Assembly: GCF_011759365.1 (NCBI RefSeq)
Contig: NZ_JAARLZ010000003.1
Location: forward strand, 310,001 to 374,000
Origin: Luteibacter anthropi
GTDB taxonomy: Bacteria; Pseudomonadota; Gammaproteobacteria; Xanthomonadales; Rhodanobacteraceae
DNA length: 64,000 nt
Reading direction: 5' to 3'
Shown here: positions 51,342-62,185 of the stretch, one piece after another
How the letters are laid out: each line of letters begins with the position of its first letter
Numbering within the stretch: the first letter of the stretch is position 1
Translations under genes and position numbers: made by a program
The notes under the pieces: generated by a model
Told to the model about the DNA's origin: nothing
Databases searched by the model: none
What the model saw: only the letters and a program-made list of their open reading frames with translations

Positions 51342-51653
51342 ATGCTGATGTCACCCGTTCGCCTCGCCTGGCAAGTACAAGTAGTTCGTCGCGGTTTTCT
51401 GGCCGTGTCCGCCCGCTTCGCTGGCCCTTTTGCCCCAAACAAGCGCAATCATGCCTGCGTTACCACCAAAGTTCGCCCCCGCCAGTTGCTGTTCCTAAAG
51501 GGCATCAAGCTCAACGCCATCGCCGACCGGCCAGCGTATTTCGCATCGCTGCGTGCCCGTCGGGGCCAGCCCATCGTCATCCTCGCAGAGCTGGGACCGG
51601 ACGAGGCATTCGCCCTGTGGAAGCAGCATGTACTGGGCGACAGGCCTCGCTGA
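51342..51653 (+). CDS. hypothetical protein, possible
   Basis: A 103-codon frame whose C-terminal 60 residues look protein-like (RPRQLLFLKGIKLNAIADRP, GQPIVILAELGPDEAFALWK). The first 40 codons are less convincing, so a shorter gene or remnant is possible. No family is recognised. A strong terminator lies 26 bp after the stop. Confidence 0.35.
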   Translation: MLMSPVRLAWQVQVVRRGFLAVSARFAGPFAPNKRNHACVTTKVRPRQLLFLKGIKLNAIADRPAYFASLRARRGQPIVILAELGPDEAFALWKQHVLGDRPR

Positions 51654-51678
51654 CCCAGTTTCGCCTCATCCTCCTGAC

Positions 51679-51710
51679 AGCCCCGCACTTATTGCGGGGC
51701 TTTCTTTTTT
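51679..51710 (+). terminator. Rho-independent terminator
   Basis: AGCCCCGCA / TGCGGGGCT stem followed by TTCTTTTTT, closing the metal-resistance block. Confidence 0.9.
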
Positions 51711-51990
51711 CCGCGTTCGCCAATCGGGGCTGTTGCAAATGCCGATTTCCGGCTGACGCGGCTCGCCTCGCGCATGAAGCTGCCCGCATGTGTCGCTGAT
51801 TCGTCAGCACCATGCCAGCAGCCAGAGTTTCCAGGCTGCCGCGGATTCTTTCCGCGCTACCCGCCAGTCCGCCATCGCATCGAGTCTGCGGACGCGCGTC
51901 ACCCGTGACGCCGATGCTTTTTTCTCAACCGCGTGCGGGAGCTGCCATCCCGTGAGGGACGAGGCCCCGCTTTTTCCAAGGAGCCCGTCC
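51711..51990. other. intergenic leader, no gene
   Basis: 280 bp with no supported gene between the terminator and the next ICE gene. It probably contains the promoter of the following accessory block. No palindrome comparable to those near ssb is seen. Confidence 0.4.
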
Positions 51991-52203
51991 ATGTCCCAGC
52001 AAGCCTCTTTCGGCCAGTTGGCCTTGATCCATTGCGGCAAGTTCCTGCCGCTCGAAATCCTGCATAGCGCCGCCGGCCACTACATCGGCACGCGCGATAC
52101 AGAAGGTCCCGTTTCGCGGGAATCCTGCCAGTACTTCCGCAGCTATGCCGCGGCTCAACGTGCCCTCGAAAGAGGCGGCTGGTCCCAGCTCGCCACACCC
52201 TGA
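51991..52203 (+). CDS. small ICE hypothetical protein
   Basis: A 70-aa protein (SQQASFGQLALIHCGKFLPL, AAGHYIGTRDTEGPVSRESC) with AAGGAG ahead of the ATG. I recognise no family. It is the first of a run of same-strand ICE accessory genes with similar spacing. The next gene starts 21 bp later, so the two are probably co-translated. Confidence 0.65.
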   Translation: MSQQASFGQLALIHCGKFLPLEILHSAAGHYIGTRDTEGPVSRESCQYFRSYAAAQRALERGGWSQLATP

Positions 52204-52224
52204 TCCAACTGGAGGAACCACGTC

Positions 52225-52617
52225 ATGAACCAGCTTTTGCCCCAGGAAGTCGTCGATCAGATCATGCGGGAAGAGCAGCATTTCGCCGCCGCGCCCCAAG
52301 CCTTCTTCGAGGTCTGGAAGCGCGGCGTCGAGATCGCAGGCCCGCAATGGTTTGGCGACGGCACGCGCGAAGGCCTGAACCAGGCAAAGAGCAAGTGGGA
52401 TCTGCGTCCCGACATGCTGCGTGCCAACGACGCACTCGGCGTCCTGAGCAGCGGGGAACGCATGTTCCTGTCCGCCATGTTCAGCTTCTACAACGCGCGC
52501 GAGGGCGGTGCCATGCTCAAGCGCTGCCACTTCCAAGGACTGTCGGACTTCGATGGTCTCGATCTGCAACGTCGCCAGGTGATCGCCGACCTGCTGCTGA
52601 ACTACAGCGGTTGGTGA
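52225..52617 (+). CDS. ICE hypothetical protein
   Basis: A 130-aa soluble protein preceded by GGAGG (QVVDQIMREE-like N-terminus, EVWKRGVEIAGPQWFGDGTR, SSGERMFLSAMFSFYNAREG). The pattern is helical throughout. The family has no name known to me, but its place in the accessory run and intact frame argue for a real gene. Confidence 0.75.
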   Translation: MNQLLPQEVVDQIMREEQHFAAAPQAFFEVWKRGVEIAGPQWFGDGTREGLNQAKSKWDLRPDMLRANDALGVLSSGERMFLSAMFSFYNAREGGAMLKRCHFQGLSDFDGLDLQRRQVIADLLLNYSGW

Positions 52618-52799
52618 GCCGGTCCCTGGCACACCTTCATCACTGCGTTCACGGGACCCCATGAGGGACATGCGCCTCGTTCGAGGCCATGTCCCTCGCG
52701 TTTTCTCCCCGCCCAGCGCCATCCGGCATCAGGCGGTTTCCCCTGCGGATGCCATCGTCCGCAAGGGCTGGCTCCGTTCATTCATCGAAAGGAGCCTTC

Positions 52800-53486
52800 A
52801 TGGCCAACAACTACTACGAAGCCACCGGCGTTCTCGTGCTCGACCGTGTGACGCCCGTCATCCAGGCGCTGTTCGGCGCCTTCGCGCTGGACGAGAGCCA
52901 CCCCGGCAACGGGCAGGCCTACATCGCCCAGATCGCCGAGACCACCAATCCGCAATGGCCGGACGTGCTCGATGGCCTGGAAGACCTGGCCACGCAACTC
53001 GGTATTCCGATGCCGGACGACGAAGGGCTGTCGATCCCGCCGCTGCTCGAACTGCTCGCCGTGCACTTCCGTGCCGATGAGGACGAAGAGCTGGGGAACT
53101 TGATCGACCGTCATTCGTTCGAGGACACCGCCGATCTCGACGCATTGTTTCTGATCGCCACCCGGTTCGATGACGGGCACCACCTGACCGCCATCCAGTT
53201 CGAGGGCTGCTGGTACTGCAGCAAGCCGCGGCTGTTCGAGTTCGGCGGCAACGGCTGCTACCTGAGCCGCGAGGTCCGCTTCATCAGCTCCTCCTCCCAG
53301 GCCCTCCAGCTCGGCGACCAATTGCGCAAGACCATTGTGGCCGCCGACATCGAAGAGGCTTCGGCCCTGATCGCGCTGGAGACCATCAATCTGCTGGCGG
53401 GCGTCAGCGACGAGCCATTCCGCATGAATTTGCGCCGGCGCGTCGCCGAGCGATTGGCCCAAACGCCAACGATCAGCGTCACCTGA
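52800..53486 (+). CDS. ICE hypothetical protein
   Basis: A 228-aa soluble protein with an acidic N-terminal half (NNYYEATGVLVLDRVTPVIQ, PMPDDEGLSIPPLLELLAVH) and a central domain with HHLTAIQFEGCWYCSKPRLF. No enzyme motif is visible. AAGGAG lies before the ATG. Its 180-bp leader holds an inverted repeat GAGGGACATG/CATGTCCCTC at about 52,672-52,700. Confidence 0.75.
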   Translation: MANNYYEATGVLVLDRVTPVIQALFGAFALDESHPGNGQAYIAQIAETTNPQWPDVLDGLEDLATQLGIPMPDDEGLSIPPLLELLAVHFRADEDEELGNLIDRHSFEDTADLDALFLIATRFDDGHHLTAIQFEGCWYCSKPRLFEFGGNGCYLSREVRFISSSSQALQLGDQLRKTIVAADIEEASALIALETINLLAGVSDEPFRMNLRRRVAERLAQTPTISVT

Positions 53487-53569
53487 CGCTGTTTCCTTTC
53501 TTTCCACCCACCGGGGTCAATTCCCGGTGGCGGGGATTTGCTCCATCATTATTCTGTTGGAGAAATCCC

Positions 53570-54307
53570 ATGTCCCAGAATCCCAATCCCTTTCTACGCG
53601 GCTACTGGAATCTGAAAATCGTCCGCACGCTGTCCATCAGCTACGAGGACGGAAGCCCGCATGTTTGGCGAAACATCCACCCGAGCCAGCAGCACCTCTG
53701 CGACGCGGCGCTGGTTTCTTCTCCTTGCATCATCACCAGCGACTTCGCGGTGGTCAGGACTGGCACCGAACCTGTCGGCGCCGCACTGATCGCCGAATGC
53801 GACGCGGCTGAAGGGGGCAGCGGCGAAGGCATGGTGGGTGCCGTGGTGTACGCGATCCACGGCGACGACTTCGACGGCCGCCCCGTCCACATTGGCGACA
53901 CCTATTCGGCCGAGGCCGCACGGGAAGTCGTGCAGCGGTTGAGCTTCGAGACCGGCTACTACAGCCGGTGCTGGGAAATCAGCAGCGCGCACATCAGCCG
54001 CGAAACCGGCCAGTACCTGGCCAACCTGGCTGACCTCGCGACGCCGGAGGCCTTTTTGTTCATCGCGTTCCGGATTCCCTACAGCCCGGCGATCGGCGTC
54101 AAGCTGATCTCCACGCCCTGGACGGACCAGCACCTGCAGGACGTCGAGGGGATCGCCGCCGAGCAGCTTCGGCAGGAGCACCGCAGCAAGGGCATGCCGG
54201 ACGAGCTGGCACAGATCCTTGAACTGGCCGGCCAGGCCGACGTGCGCATCCTCATCCTCGATGCCGACGCACCCGTGTTGCCGGGCCTATCGCTGGCCGG
54301 CGAATAG
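53570..54307 (+). CDS. DUF5983-like ICE protein
   Basis: A 245-aa soluble protein whose C-terminal ILELAGQADVRILILDADAP and central SFETGYYSRCWEISSAHISR recall the DUF5983-type proteins found in many conjugative elements. No catalytic motif is evident. The leader contains a perfect hairpin CCACCGGG/CCCGGTGG (53,507-53,530). Assignment to DUF5983 is from memory of the family and is moderate. Confidence 0.6.
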   Translation: MSQNPNPFLRGYWNLKIVRTLSISYEDGSPHVWRNIHPSQQHLCDAALVSSPCIITSDFAVVRTGTEPVGAALIAECDAAEGGSGEGMVGAVVYAIHGDDFDGRPVHIGDTYSAEAAREVVQRLSFETGYYSRCWEISSAHISRETGQYLANLADLATPEAFLFIAFRIPYSPAIGVKLISTPWTDQHLQDVEGIAAEQLRQEHRSKGMPDELAQILELAGQADVRILILDADAPVLPGLSLAGE

Positions 54308-54404
54308 CTGCCACACACATCCCCGGCCTTCCTTGTCCTCACCGCATGCCGGCCCGGTCTCCCGCCAGAGAGCCGGGCCGGCGCACTTTCACAGGAGCGA
54401 TCCC

Positions 54405-54683
54405 ATGTTCCCCGACCTCATCACACCCGCATCCGACTTCGAGCACCAACTCGGAGCCTGCGTCAACGCCATGAGCCAGGAAGATGCCATCGGCCAGATC
54501 CTGGTATTCGAGCGCATGAGCGGCACGCTGCACATGCGCCATATCGCCAGCGCCGACCTGGTGGACACCGACGTGGACGACTACGAAATGGTCGTCTTCG
54601 ACGGTGGCAACACAAGCGGCGACACGTGGAAACACGTGTTCTTTCCGCGTCAGCGCGAGCACTACTTCGTGTACCAAGCCTGA
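54405..54683 (+). CDS. small ICE hypothetical protein
   Basis: A 92-aa acidic protein (PDLITPASDFEHQLGACVNA, ADLVDTDVDDYEMVVFDGGN) with AGGAG 8 bp upstream. No family is recognised. Its leader has a GCCGGCCCGG/CCGGGCCGGC hairpin, and a terminator follows immediately after the stop. Confidence 0.68.
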   Translation: MFPDLITPASDFEHQLGACVNAMSQEDAIGQILVFERMSGTLHMRHIASADLVDTDVDDYEMVVFDGGNTSGDTWKHVFFPRQREHYFVYQA

Positions 54684-54690
54684 TTCCTCC

Positions 54691-54714
54691 AGCCCCTTTC
54701 GAGGGGCTTTTTCT
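54691..54714 (+). terminator. Rho-independent terminator
   Basis: AGCCCCT / AGGGGCT stem with a TTTTC tract, 7 bp after the preceding stop codon. Confidence 0.85.
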
Positions 54715-54781
54715 TGCCCGCAGCACAGGAAAACGGTTGTGGTGCGGTGCCGTTTCCTGCGGGCAGGCAGACCGCCCCAGG

Positions 54782-54849
54782 GCCATGCTTGCCCCATGTT
54801 CGTCGGCGTTGCCGGCACATGCCCAGGCAGTCGAGACCTTCGAGGCTGC
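54782..54849 (+). promoter_or_regulatory. conserved leader element, copy 1
   Basis: A 68-nt stretch that aligns with 60,897-60,965: GCCATGCT, GCCCCATG, CATGCC..AGGCA and CTTCGAGG(C/T)TGC occur in the same order and spacing. It lies 123 bp upstream of a start codon. It is a candidate structured RNA or protein-binding leader. Confidence 0.55.
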
Positions 54850-54971
54850 AAGCGCGGGAAACCGTGCTGGTCGTTTCTTCCTACGGACCTACCGCGTCCA
54901 TCCACGCCACCCACAAGGGACCTCTCCCTTGCGGGCGGGGAATCCCTTGTTTTTCCTCAAGGAGTTTCCCC

Positions 54972-55796
54972 ATGGATCGTTCCCTCATCAAATCCATGAT
55001 GCCTTCGCTGGTCGCAGGCCATGTGCCCCGCAACGTGCGGTCGTTCAAGTACCGCGTGTTCGATGATCAGCCGCTGTCCTCAACGCTGGGCTTCGCCATC
55101 GACCCCCAACCCTTCGACGGCAAGGTGGTCGCCGCGACCGACGATGCCATCGTCGTCAAGCTCAAGCCTTCCGAGTTCGCGGTGCTCGATCCCAGCCTGG
55201 TGACCACGGTTCCTGCCGAAGGCGCCAAGGTGCATGTCCAACCCTATGCCCGTCGTCGCTTCGACGGACTGCGCGCGGACACGCCGGAGGTCATCACCGA
55301 GGAGACTTCGGACGGCACGCCGTACACCATCACGAGGCACATCCTCGGCTCGGCGCCGGCCAAGCTGCCCATTCCCACGCCGCAGTGCATGGAGTTGGGC
55401 CAGCTCATCGAGCAGTTGGAGGAGATGCCGGCCCCCGATCGCTTCCGGCGCATCACCCACATGCTGGTGGATGCCGGTGCCCGCGACTTCACCTGGGTCG
55501 ATCCCACGCCCTCCAAGATCATCGAGACCCCGCCGGCGATCAGCTTCACGGTCTCGACCGCGAAGTTCGAGGGCCGGGTGACGATCCTCTACGACCGCGG
55601 CGGAGACACCTACGTGGTGGAACTGCACCGTCAGAACGGTGAATCGGTCGAACTGGTCGATCGGCACGACGAGGTGTATTTCGACATGCTCGGCGAAGTG
55701 CTGGAGAGGCTCATCGACGACGGGCGCTGGCGCCAGATCGACGTGAGCATCCTCGACGCGAAAGCGGCCCGCAAGCGCCAGGCCGTCCCGGCATGA
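54972..55796 (+). CDS. ICE hypothetical protein
   Basis: A 274-aa soluble protein with DRSLIKSMMPSLVAGHVPRN, KVVAATDDAIVVKLKPSEFA, PYTITRHILGSAPAKLPIP and an acidic C-terminal RHDEVYFDMLGEVLERLIDD. No named family or catalytic motif is recognised. AAGGAG sits 7 bp before the ATG. It has a long leader that holds the first copy of the conserved element, so expression may be regulated post-initiation. Confidence 0.75.
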   Translation: MDRSLIKSMMPSLVAGHVPRNVRSFKYRVFDDQPLSSTLGFAIDPQPFDGKVVAATDDAIVVKLKPSEFAVLDPSLVTTVPAEGAKVHVQPYARRRFDGLRADTPEVITEETSDGTPYTITRHILGSAPAKLPIPTPQCMELGQLIEQLEEMPAPDRFRRITHMLVDAGARDFTWVDPTPSKIIETPPAISFTVSTAKFEGRVTILYDRGGDTYVVELHRQNGESVELVDRHDEVYFDMLGEVLERLIDDGRWRQIDVSILDAKAARKRQAVPA

Positions 55797-56002
55797 CGCC
55801 CCGCAGCGAAACCGGGCGGTCCTGCGGCTGACCCGAGGCATCCGCCACGGCGTTCCAGCCGTTCCGGCCGCGTGCACTACAGGCCCTTCATCCCATCGGA
55901 TGGAGGCCTTTCTCATTCTTCCACACAGGAGATTTCATCCATGTCACTGCGATTCAAAGGCGCTGACCTGCGCCCCGTGCTGACCGAAGCCATCGCCAAT
56001 CA

Positions 56003-56041
56003 GGGGTCGTCTCAGAAAACGGAAAAAAATCGTACGCTAAG
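56003..56041 (+). repeat. left terminal inverted repeat of the mer transposon
   Basis: 39 bp beginning GGGGTCGTCTCAGAAAACGG and ending ACGCTAAG. AATCA duplication lies at 55,998-56,002. Confidence 0.92.
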
Positions 56042-56057
56042 AGCCGAAGTGGGCCCT

Positions 56058-56465
56058 TTAGCAGCAATGCAAAGCTGCGATCAACGGGCAGGAAACATTG
56101 CCATGGTGCGCGTTGCACTCTCTCACTAGCGTCGACAGGGCCTCTTCCATCCGCGTGAGGTCCGCCATGCGTGCGCGCACATCGGCCAGCCGGTGAGCAG
56201 CCAGTTCGGCCGCCTCGCTGCAATGGGTGCCGTCCTCCAGTTTCAGGAGCTGGCCGACTTCATCCAGGCTGAATCCCAGGCGCTGGGCTGACTTCACGAA
56301 CTTCACCCGCGCCACGTCCGCCTGCCCGTAGCGGCGGATGCGACCGTAGGGCCGCTCCGGCTGGGGTAGCAAGCCCTTGAGCTGATAGAAGCGGATCGTC
56401 TCCACGTTGACCCGGGCTGCCTTGGCGAAGGCCCCGATGGTCAGATTCTCTTGAGCGTTCTCCAT
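56058..56465 (-). CDS. merR: mercury-responsive regulator MerR
   Basis: This 135-aa Hg(II)-sensing activator/repressor of the mer operon has an N-terminal winged helix ([40 protein letters not shown]). The three Hg ligands fall in [30 protein letters not shown] (Cys at the usual 82/117/126 positions). It is divergent from merT and overlaps the shared operator region. Slightly shorter than Tn501 MerR (144 aa). Confidence 0.95.
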   Translation of the reverse strand: MENAQENLTIGAFAKAARVNVETIRFYQLKGLLPQPERPYGRIRRYGQADVARVKFVKSAQRLGFSLDEVGQLLKLEDGTHCSEAAELAAHRLADVRARMADLTRMEEALSTLVRECNAHHGNVSCPLIAALHCC

Positions 56466-56470
56466 GGCGC

Positions 56471-56501
56471 TTGACTCCGTAGTTGACTACGGAAGTAACG
56501 T
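56471..56501 (+). promoter_or_regulatory. mer operator-promoter
   Basis: -35 TTGACT (56,471-56,476), 19-bp spacer, -10 TAACGT (56,496-56,501). The MerR dyad TCCGTA/TACGGA (56,476-56,493) lies in the spacer, as in Tn21/Tn501. Confidence 0.85.
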
Positions 56502-56536
56502 TACAGCATCAAGCGAAGTCCCGGAAGGAGAACCTT

Positions 56537-56887
56537 ATGTCGGAACCCAAGAACGGCTGCGGCGCACTGGCGACCGGCGGCGTCGCGGCCGTCCTCGCCT
56601 CGGCCTGCTGCCTCGGCCCCCTTGTCCTGGTCGCGCTCGGCTTCTCTGGCGCGTGGATCGGCAACCTGACCGTGCTGGAGCCGTATCGGCCGATCTTCAT
56701 CGGCGCAGCGCTCATCGCGCTGTTCTTCGCCTGGCGCAGCATCTTCCGACCAGCCCATGCCTGCAAGCCCGGCGACGTTTGCGCCGTGCCCCAAGTGCGG
56801 ACTGCCTACAAGGTGATCTTCTGGATCGTGGCCGCCCTGGTTCTGGTTGCCCTCGCGTTTCCCTACGTCCTGCCGCTGTTCTACTGA
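56537..56887 (+). CDS. merT: mercuric ion transporter MerT
   Basis: This 116-aa inner-membrane protein with three helices carries the Cys pair in ASACCLGPLVLVALGFSG (helix 1) and the cytoplasmic pair region HACKPGDVCAVPQ. It moves Hg(II) from MerP into the cytoplasm for reduction. The ATG at 56,537 follows GAAGGAG; an upstream in-frame start at 56,483 overlaps the promoter and is unlikely. Confidence 0.94.
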   Translation: MSEPKNGCGALATGGVAAVLASACCLGPLVLVALGFSGAWIGNLTVLEPYRPIFIGAALIALFFAWRSIFRPAHACKPGDVCAVPQVRTAYKVIFWIVAALVLVALAFPYVLPLFY

Positions 56888-56899
56888 AAGGAGATCACC

Positions 56900-58886
<1,987 letters not shown>

Positions 58887-58904
58887 GGAAAAGGGAGGTG
58901 TTCG

Positions 58905-59902
58905 ATGAACGCCTACAGCCGCGCCAACCGCCGCATCTACGCGGCCTTGTCCGATCCCCTGTCGGCCACCCACCGGCACCGCCTCGACGATCTGCTCAAG
59001 CGCCACGACAACGGCAAGACGACCTGGCTGGCCTGGCTGCGCCAGTCGCCCGTCAAGCCGAACTCGCGCCACATACTCGAACACATCGAGCGCCTCAAAG
59101 CCTGGCAGGCGCTCGACCTGCCTTCCGGCATCGAGCGGTCGGTGCACCAGAACCGCCTGCTCAAGATCGCCCGCGAAGGCGGCCAGATGACGCCCGCCGA
59201 TCTGGCCAAGTTCGAGGCACAGCGCCGCTACGCGACCCTGGTGCGCTCGCCATCGAGGGCATGGCCACCGTCACCGACGAAATCATCGACCTGCACGACC
59301 GCATCCTGGGCAAGCTGTTCAACGCTGCCAAGCACAAGCATCAGCAGCAGTTCCAGGCGTCCGGCAAGGCGATCAACGCCAAGGTGCGGCTGGCCACCTC
59401 GATCAAGCAGGGCACGGTGACGGCCTCGCTGATGCTCAGGAAACTCGGCAGCTACCCGCGCCAGAACGGCCTGGCCGTGGCGCTGCGCGAGCTGGGCCGC
59501 ATCGAGCGAACGCTGTTCATCCTGGACTGGCTGCAAAGCGTCGAGCTGCGCCGCCGCGTGCATGCCGGACTGAACAAGGGCGAAGCCCGCAACGCGCTAG
59601 CCCGCGCCGTGTTCTTCAACCGGCTGGGCGAAATCCGCGACCGCAGTTTCGAGCAGCAGCGCTACCGGGCCAGCGGCCTCAACCTGGTGACGGCGGCCAT
59701 AGTGTTGTGGAACACGGTCTATCTGGAACGGGCCTCAAACGCCTTACGCGGTCACGGCCAGACTGTCGATGACGCCCTGTTGCAGTACCTGTCGCCGCTG
59801 GGCTGGGAGCACATCAACCTGACCGGCGATTACCTCTGGCGCAGCAGCGCCAAGATCGGCGCGGGCAAGTTCAGGCCGCTACGACCGCTGCAACCGGCTT
59901 AG
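58905..59902 (+). pseudogene. tnpA: tnpA transposase remnant (Tn3 family)
   Basis: Segments of a Tn3-family transposase in two frames. [20 protein letters not shown] to [19 protein letters not shown] is in one frame; after a shift near 59,240 comes [20 protein letters not shown], which then jumps directly to the C-terminal part ([38 protein letters not shown]). Only ~330 of ~980 residues remain; the central DDE-containing region is mostly missing. The stop overlaps the right inverted repeat, as in intact elements. Confidence 0.9.
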
Positions 59903-59935
59903 CGTACGATTTTTTCCGTTTTCTGAGACGTCCCC
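59898..59935 (-). repeat. right terminal inverted repeat of the mer transposon
   Basis: 38 bp; the complement begins GGGGACGTCTCAGAAAACGG. The AATCA duplication follows at 59,936-59,940. Confidence 0.92.
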
Positions 59936-60249
59936 AATCAGTGCCGCATTGTCCTGGTCAAGGATCAGGGCGTGTACTTCCTCGCCGAGCGTGGGGAGCG
60001 TCGCCCGGATGGGCGCCAGGCACTGCTCGCCTACGCCGTCGGATGCAACCCGGACACCGACCCGTTCGATGACTGGTGGCACCTCGCCGGCCGCGAGCTG
60101 GGCGGCGATGACTTCGCGGAGTATTTCGACCCGAAGGACGGCCTGTTCACGCGCCTCCAGCACTCGGCGGACGATCTCGTGCTTTCCGCCACCGCCACGC
60201 ACCTGTCCTTAGCAGTGGTGCCTCCCGCCTGACGCGGCAACCGCCTCGC

Positions 60250-60277
60250 AGCCCCCGCATCGGGGGCCTTCTTTTGT
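60250..60277 (+). terminator. Rho-independent terminator after the DUF3085 gene
   Basis: GCCCCCG / CGGGGGC stem followed by CTTCTTTTG, 18 bp after the stop codon. Confidence 0.8.
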
Positions 60278-60373
60278 TCGCACCGCCGCCATCGCCGCGC
60301 GTGCGCGTTTGTCTCCAGCCGCCGAGGCACGCCCCGCCGGCCACAACGCCGGCATGCCACCGGAGACAACCGC

Positions 60374-60824
60374 ATGAACACGCCATCGACCTCGCCGAGG
60401 CTGCACCTCCTACCGGTGTCGCTGCGCACGGCCAATGCATTCGTTCTGTCGCACCATCGCCACCACCGCCCGGTCCAGGGCGCGAAGTTCGCCCTGGCCG
60501 TCACGCTGAGCGACAGCGACCTGATCCACGGCGTGGCCATTGTCGGCCGCCCGGTCGCGCGGCACCTGGACGCTGGAAGTCACGCGGCTGTGCACCGACG
60601 GCACACCCAGCGCCTGCAGCAAGCTCTACGGCGCGGCCTGGCAGGCGGCAAGGGCGCTGGGCTACATACGCCTGCTCACCTACACCATGCCCGACGAAGG
60701 TGGCGCCAGCCTGCGCGCCGCCGGCTGGCGGCTGATCGGCGCGCGCGGTGGCGGCGCCTGGAGCCGTCCCGGCCGTCCGCGCGCCGATACCCCCGAGCAC
60801 CTGCGCGGCGCCAAGTGCCTGTGA
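60374..60824 (+). pseudogene. XF1762-like acetyltransferase-type ICE gene with frameshift
   Basis: Residues 1-64 (LRTANAFVLSHHRHHRPVQG, KFALAVTLSDSDLIHGVAIV) end in frame 1 at GRPVARHLD. The rest (TWTLEVTRLCTDGTPSACSK, SKLYGAAWQAARALGYIRLL, PRADTPEHLRGAKCL) continues in another frame from about 60,566. The family (XF1762, GNAT-like) is normally one ~150-aa frame. The junction reads CACCTGGACGCTGG, consistent with loss of about 11 bp between two TGGAC repeats. Confidence 0.75.
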
Positions 60825-61134
60825 CAGGCGCCGGGTGGCGCGGACAAAGGGAAGCGCCCGGGTGCCGATTGATTGCTGCCGCGCGCGCGAGGCCCCGCCA
60901 TGCTGGCCCCATGCCTGCTGACGTCGTCAGCGACATGCCAGGCAACCATCGGTCTTCGAGGTTGCGGCGCAGTTCCCACTGCGTGACCGAGCCAGCTCGC
61001 ACCGCATCCTTCCGCGAGCGGCCACCAGCCTCTGGTGGCGGATGCTTTCGCCTTATCAACCCACCGCGGGGTCACGCACCTTCCCCGCATGCGTGGGCCG
61101 GTGTGTCTCCGCTTCATCCCAATGGAGATTCACC
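60825..61134. other. 310-bp leader region
   Basis: No gene is supported. It contains the second copy of the conserved leader element (60,897-60,965), then a GCCACCAG/CTGGTGGC hairpin near 61,021-61,040, and GGAGATT before the next start. Confidence 0.55.
60897..60965 (+). promoter_or_regulatory. conserved leader element, copy 2
   Basis: A 69-nt stretch sharing GCCATGCT, GCCCCATG, CATGCCAGGCA and CTTCGAGGTTGC with the element at 54,782-54,849. It lies 170 bp upstream of the DUF3577 gene start. Confidence 0.55.
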
Positions 61135-62040
61135 ATGAACACCACGTCCAACGAGAAATCGTATTTCGACCTCCACACCTCGGGCATCGGCTACATCCAG
61201 CGTGTCCGTGAAGTGCCCGTCCGGGGCGGCCGCCGTGCGCAGCCTTTCCTGGCATGCACCATCGCCGCGCTGGTCGGCCCCGCCCGGGACCCCAGCTACC
61301 GCTACTTCGACGTCAAGGTCTCGGGTGCCGAGGCCAAGAAGCTCGTTCAGCGCTACATCGGCGTTGACGATCCCAAGCAGCGCCCGCTGGTGCGCTTTCG
61401 CCTCGGTGACCTGTGGGGCGATGTGTACATCCGCGACAAGGGTGAGCAGAAGGGTCAGGCCGCCGCGTCCCTCAAGGCGCGACTGCTCAAGGCCGAACTG
61501 ATCGACCGGGCCGAACTGGCTTCGATCGAGCAGCACGAGTTGATCACCCGCGGCATCGGCTATCTCAATCGTGTGAAGGACGTCACCCCAAAAGCTGGCG
61601 ACTCGTTCCTCTCTTGCACCGTCGCGGCACTGGCCGGGCCTGTCGATGAACCGGAGTATCGGTACTTCGACACCATCGTCGCCACCCCGGAAGCCGAGCA
61701 CCTGGTTCGCCGGTGCGTTCAGGCCGTCGAGGGTGACCGCAAGGTGCTGATCGCCTTCCGTCTGAACGACATGAAGATCGATCCGTACATCCGCACCAAG
61801 GGTGAGCACGCCGGGGAACCGGCCGCCAGCCTGGAATCGACGCTGGTCCACATCGGTCTCATCAAGATCGACGGCACCCAGGTCTATCCGACGAGCCAGG
61901 CGCAAGCCGAGGCGCCGCCGGCCGAAGACGCATCCGCGTCCGAAGCCGACGATGCCATCGACACGGCCACCGAGCCCGCCGAGCGCGAGCCCGAGGCGCA
62001 AGTCCAGGAGCAGGAGCCGGCATTGGCTGCTTCGTTCTGA
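61135..62040 (+). CDS. DUF3577/STY4534-family ICE protein with duplicated domain
   Basis: A 301-aa protein of the DUF3577 family. The domain occurs twice: residues ~13-125 (TSGIGYIQRVREVPVRGGRR, PSYRYFDVKVSG) and ~137-250 (TRGIGYLNRVKDVTPKAGDS, PEYRYFDTIVAT), each ending with a VYIRDKGE/PYIRTKGEHAGEPAASL motif. An acidic Glu/Ala tail follows. The internal duplication makes it about twice the length of one domain. The family is annotated as island replication-associated; its mechanism is unknown. Confidence 0.83.
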   Translation: MNTTSNEKSYFDLHTSGIGYIQRVREVPVRGGRRAQPFLACTIAALVGPARDPSYRYFDVKVSGAEAKKLVQRYIGVDDPKQRPLVRFRLGDLWGDVYIRDKGEQKGQAAASLKARLLKAELIDRAELASIEQHELITRGIGYLNRVKDVTPKAGDSFLSCTVAALAGPVDEPEYRYFDTIVATPEAEHLVRRCVQAVEGDRKVLIAFRLNDMKIDPYIRTKGEHAGEPAASLESTLVHIGLIKIDGTQVYPTSQAQAEAPPAEDASASEADDAIDTATEPAEREPEAQVQEQEPALAASF

Positions 62041-62185
62041 TCCGGCACGGCCTCTCACGGGGCCTTGTCGCTTTTCCTCCCCACGTACGCCGCGTCCCCA
62101 GGACGCGTGCTTGCGCATTTCATCCCCCGAGTTCCGCGTGGTCTCACGGCCACGCGGTTGTCGAATTTCTCAAAGGAGATCAGCC

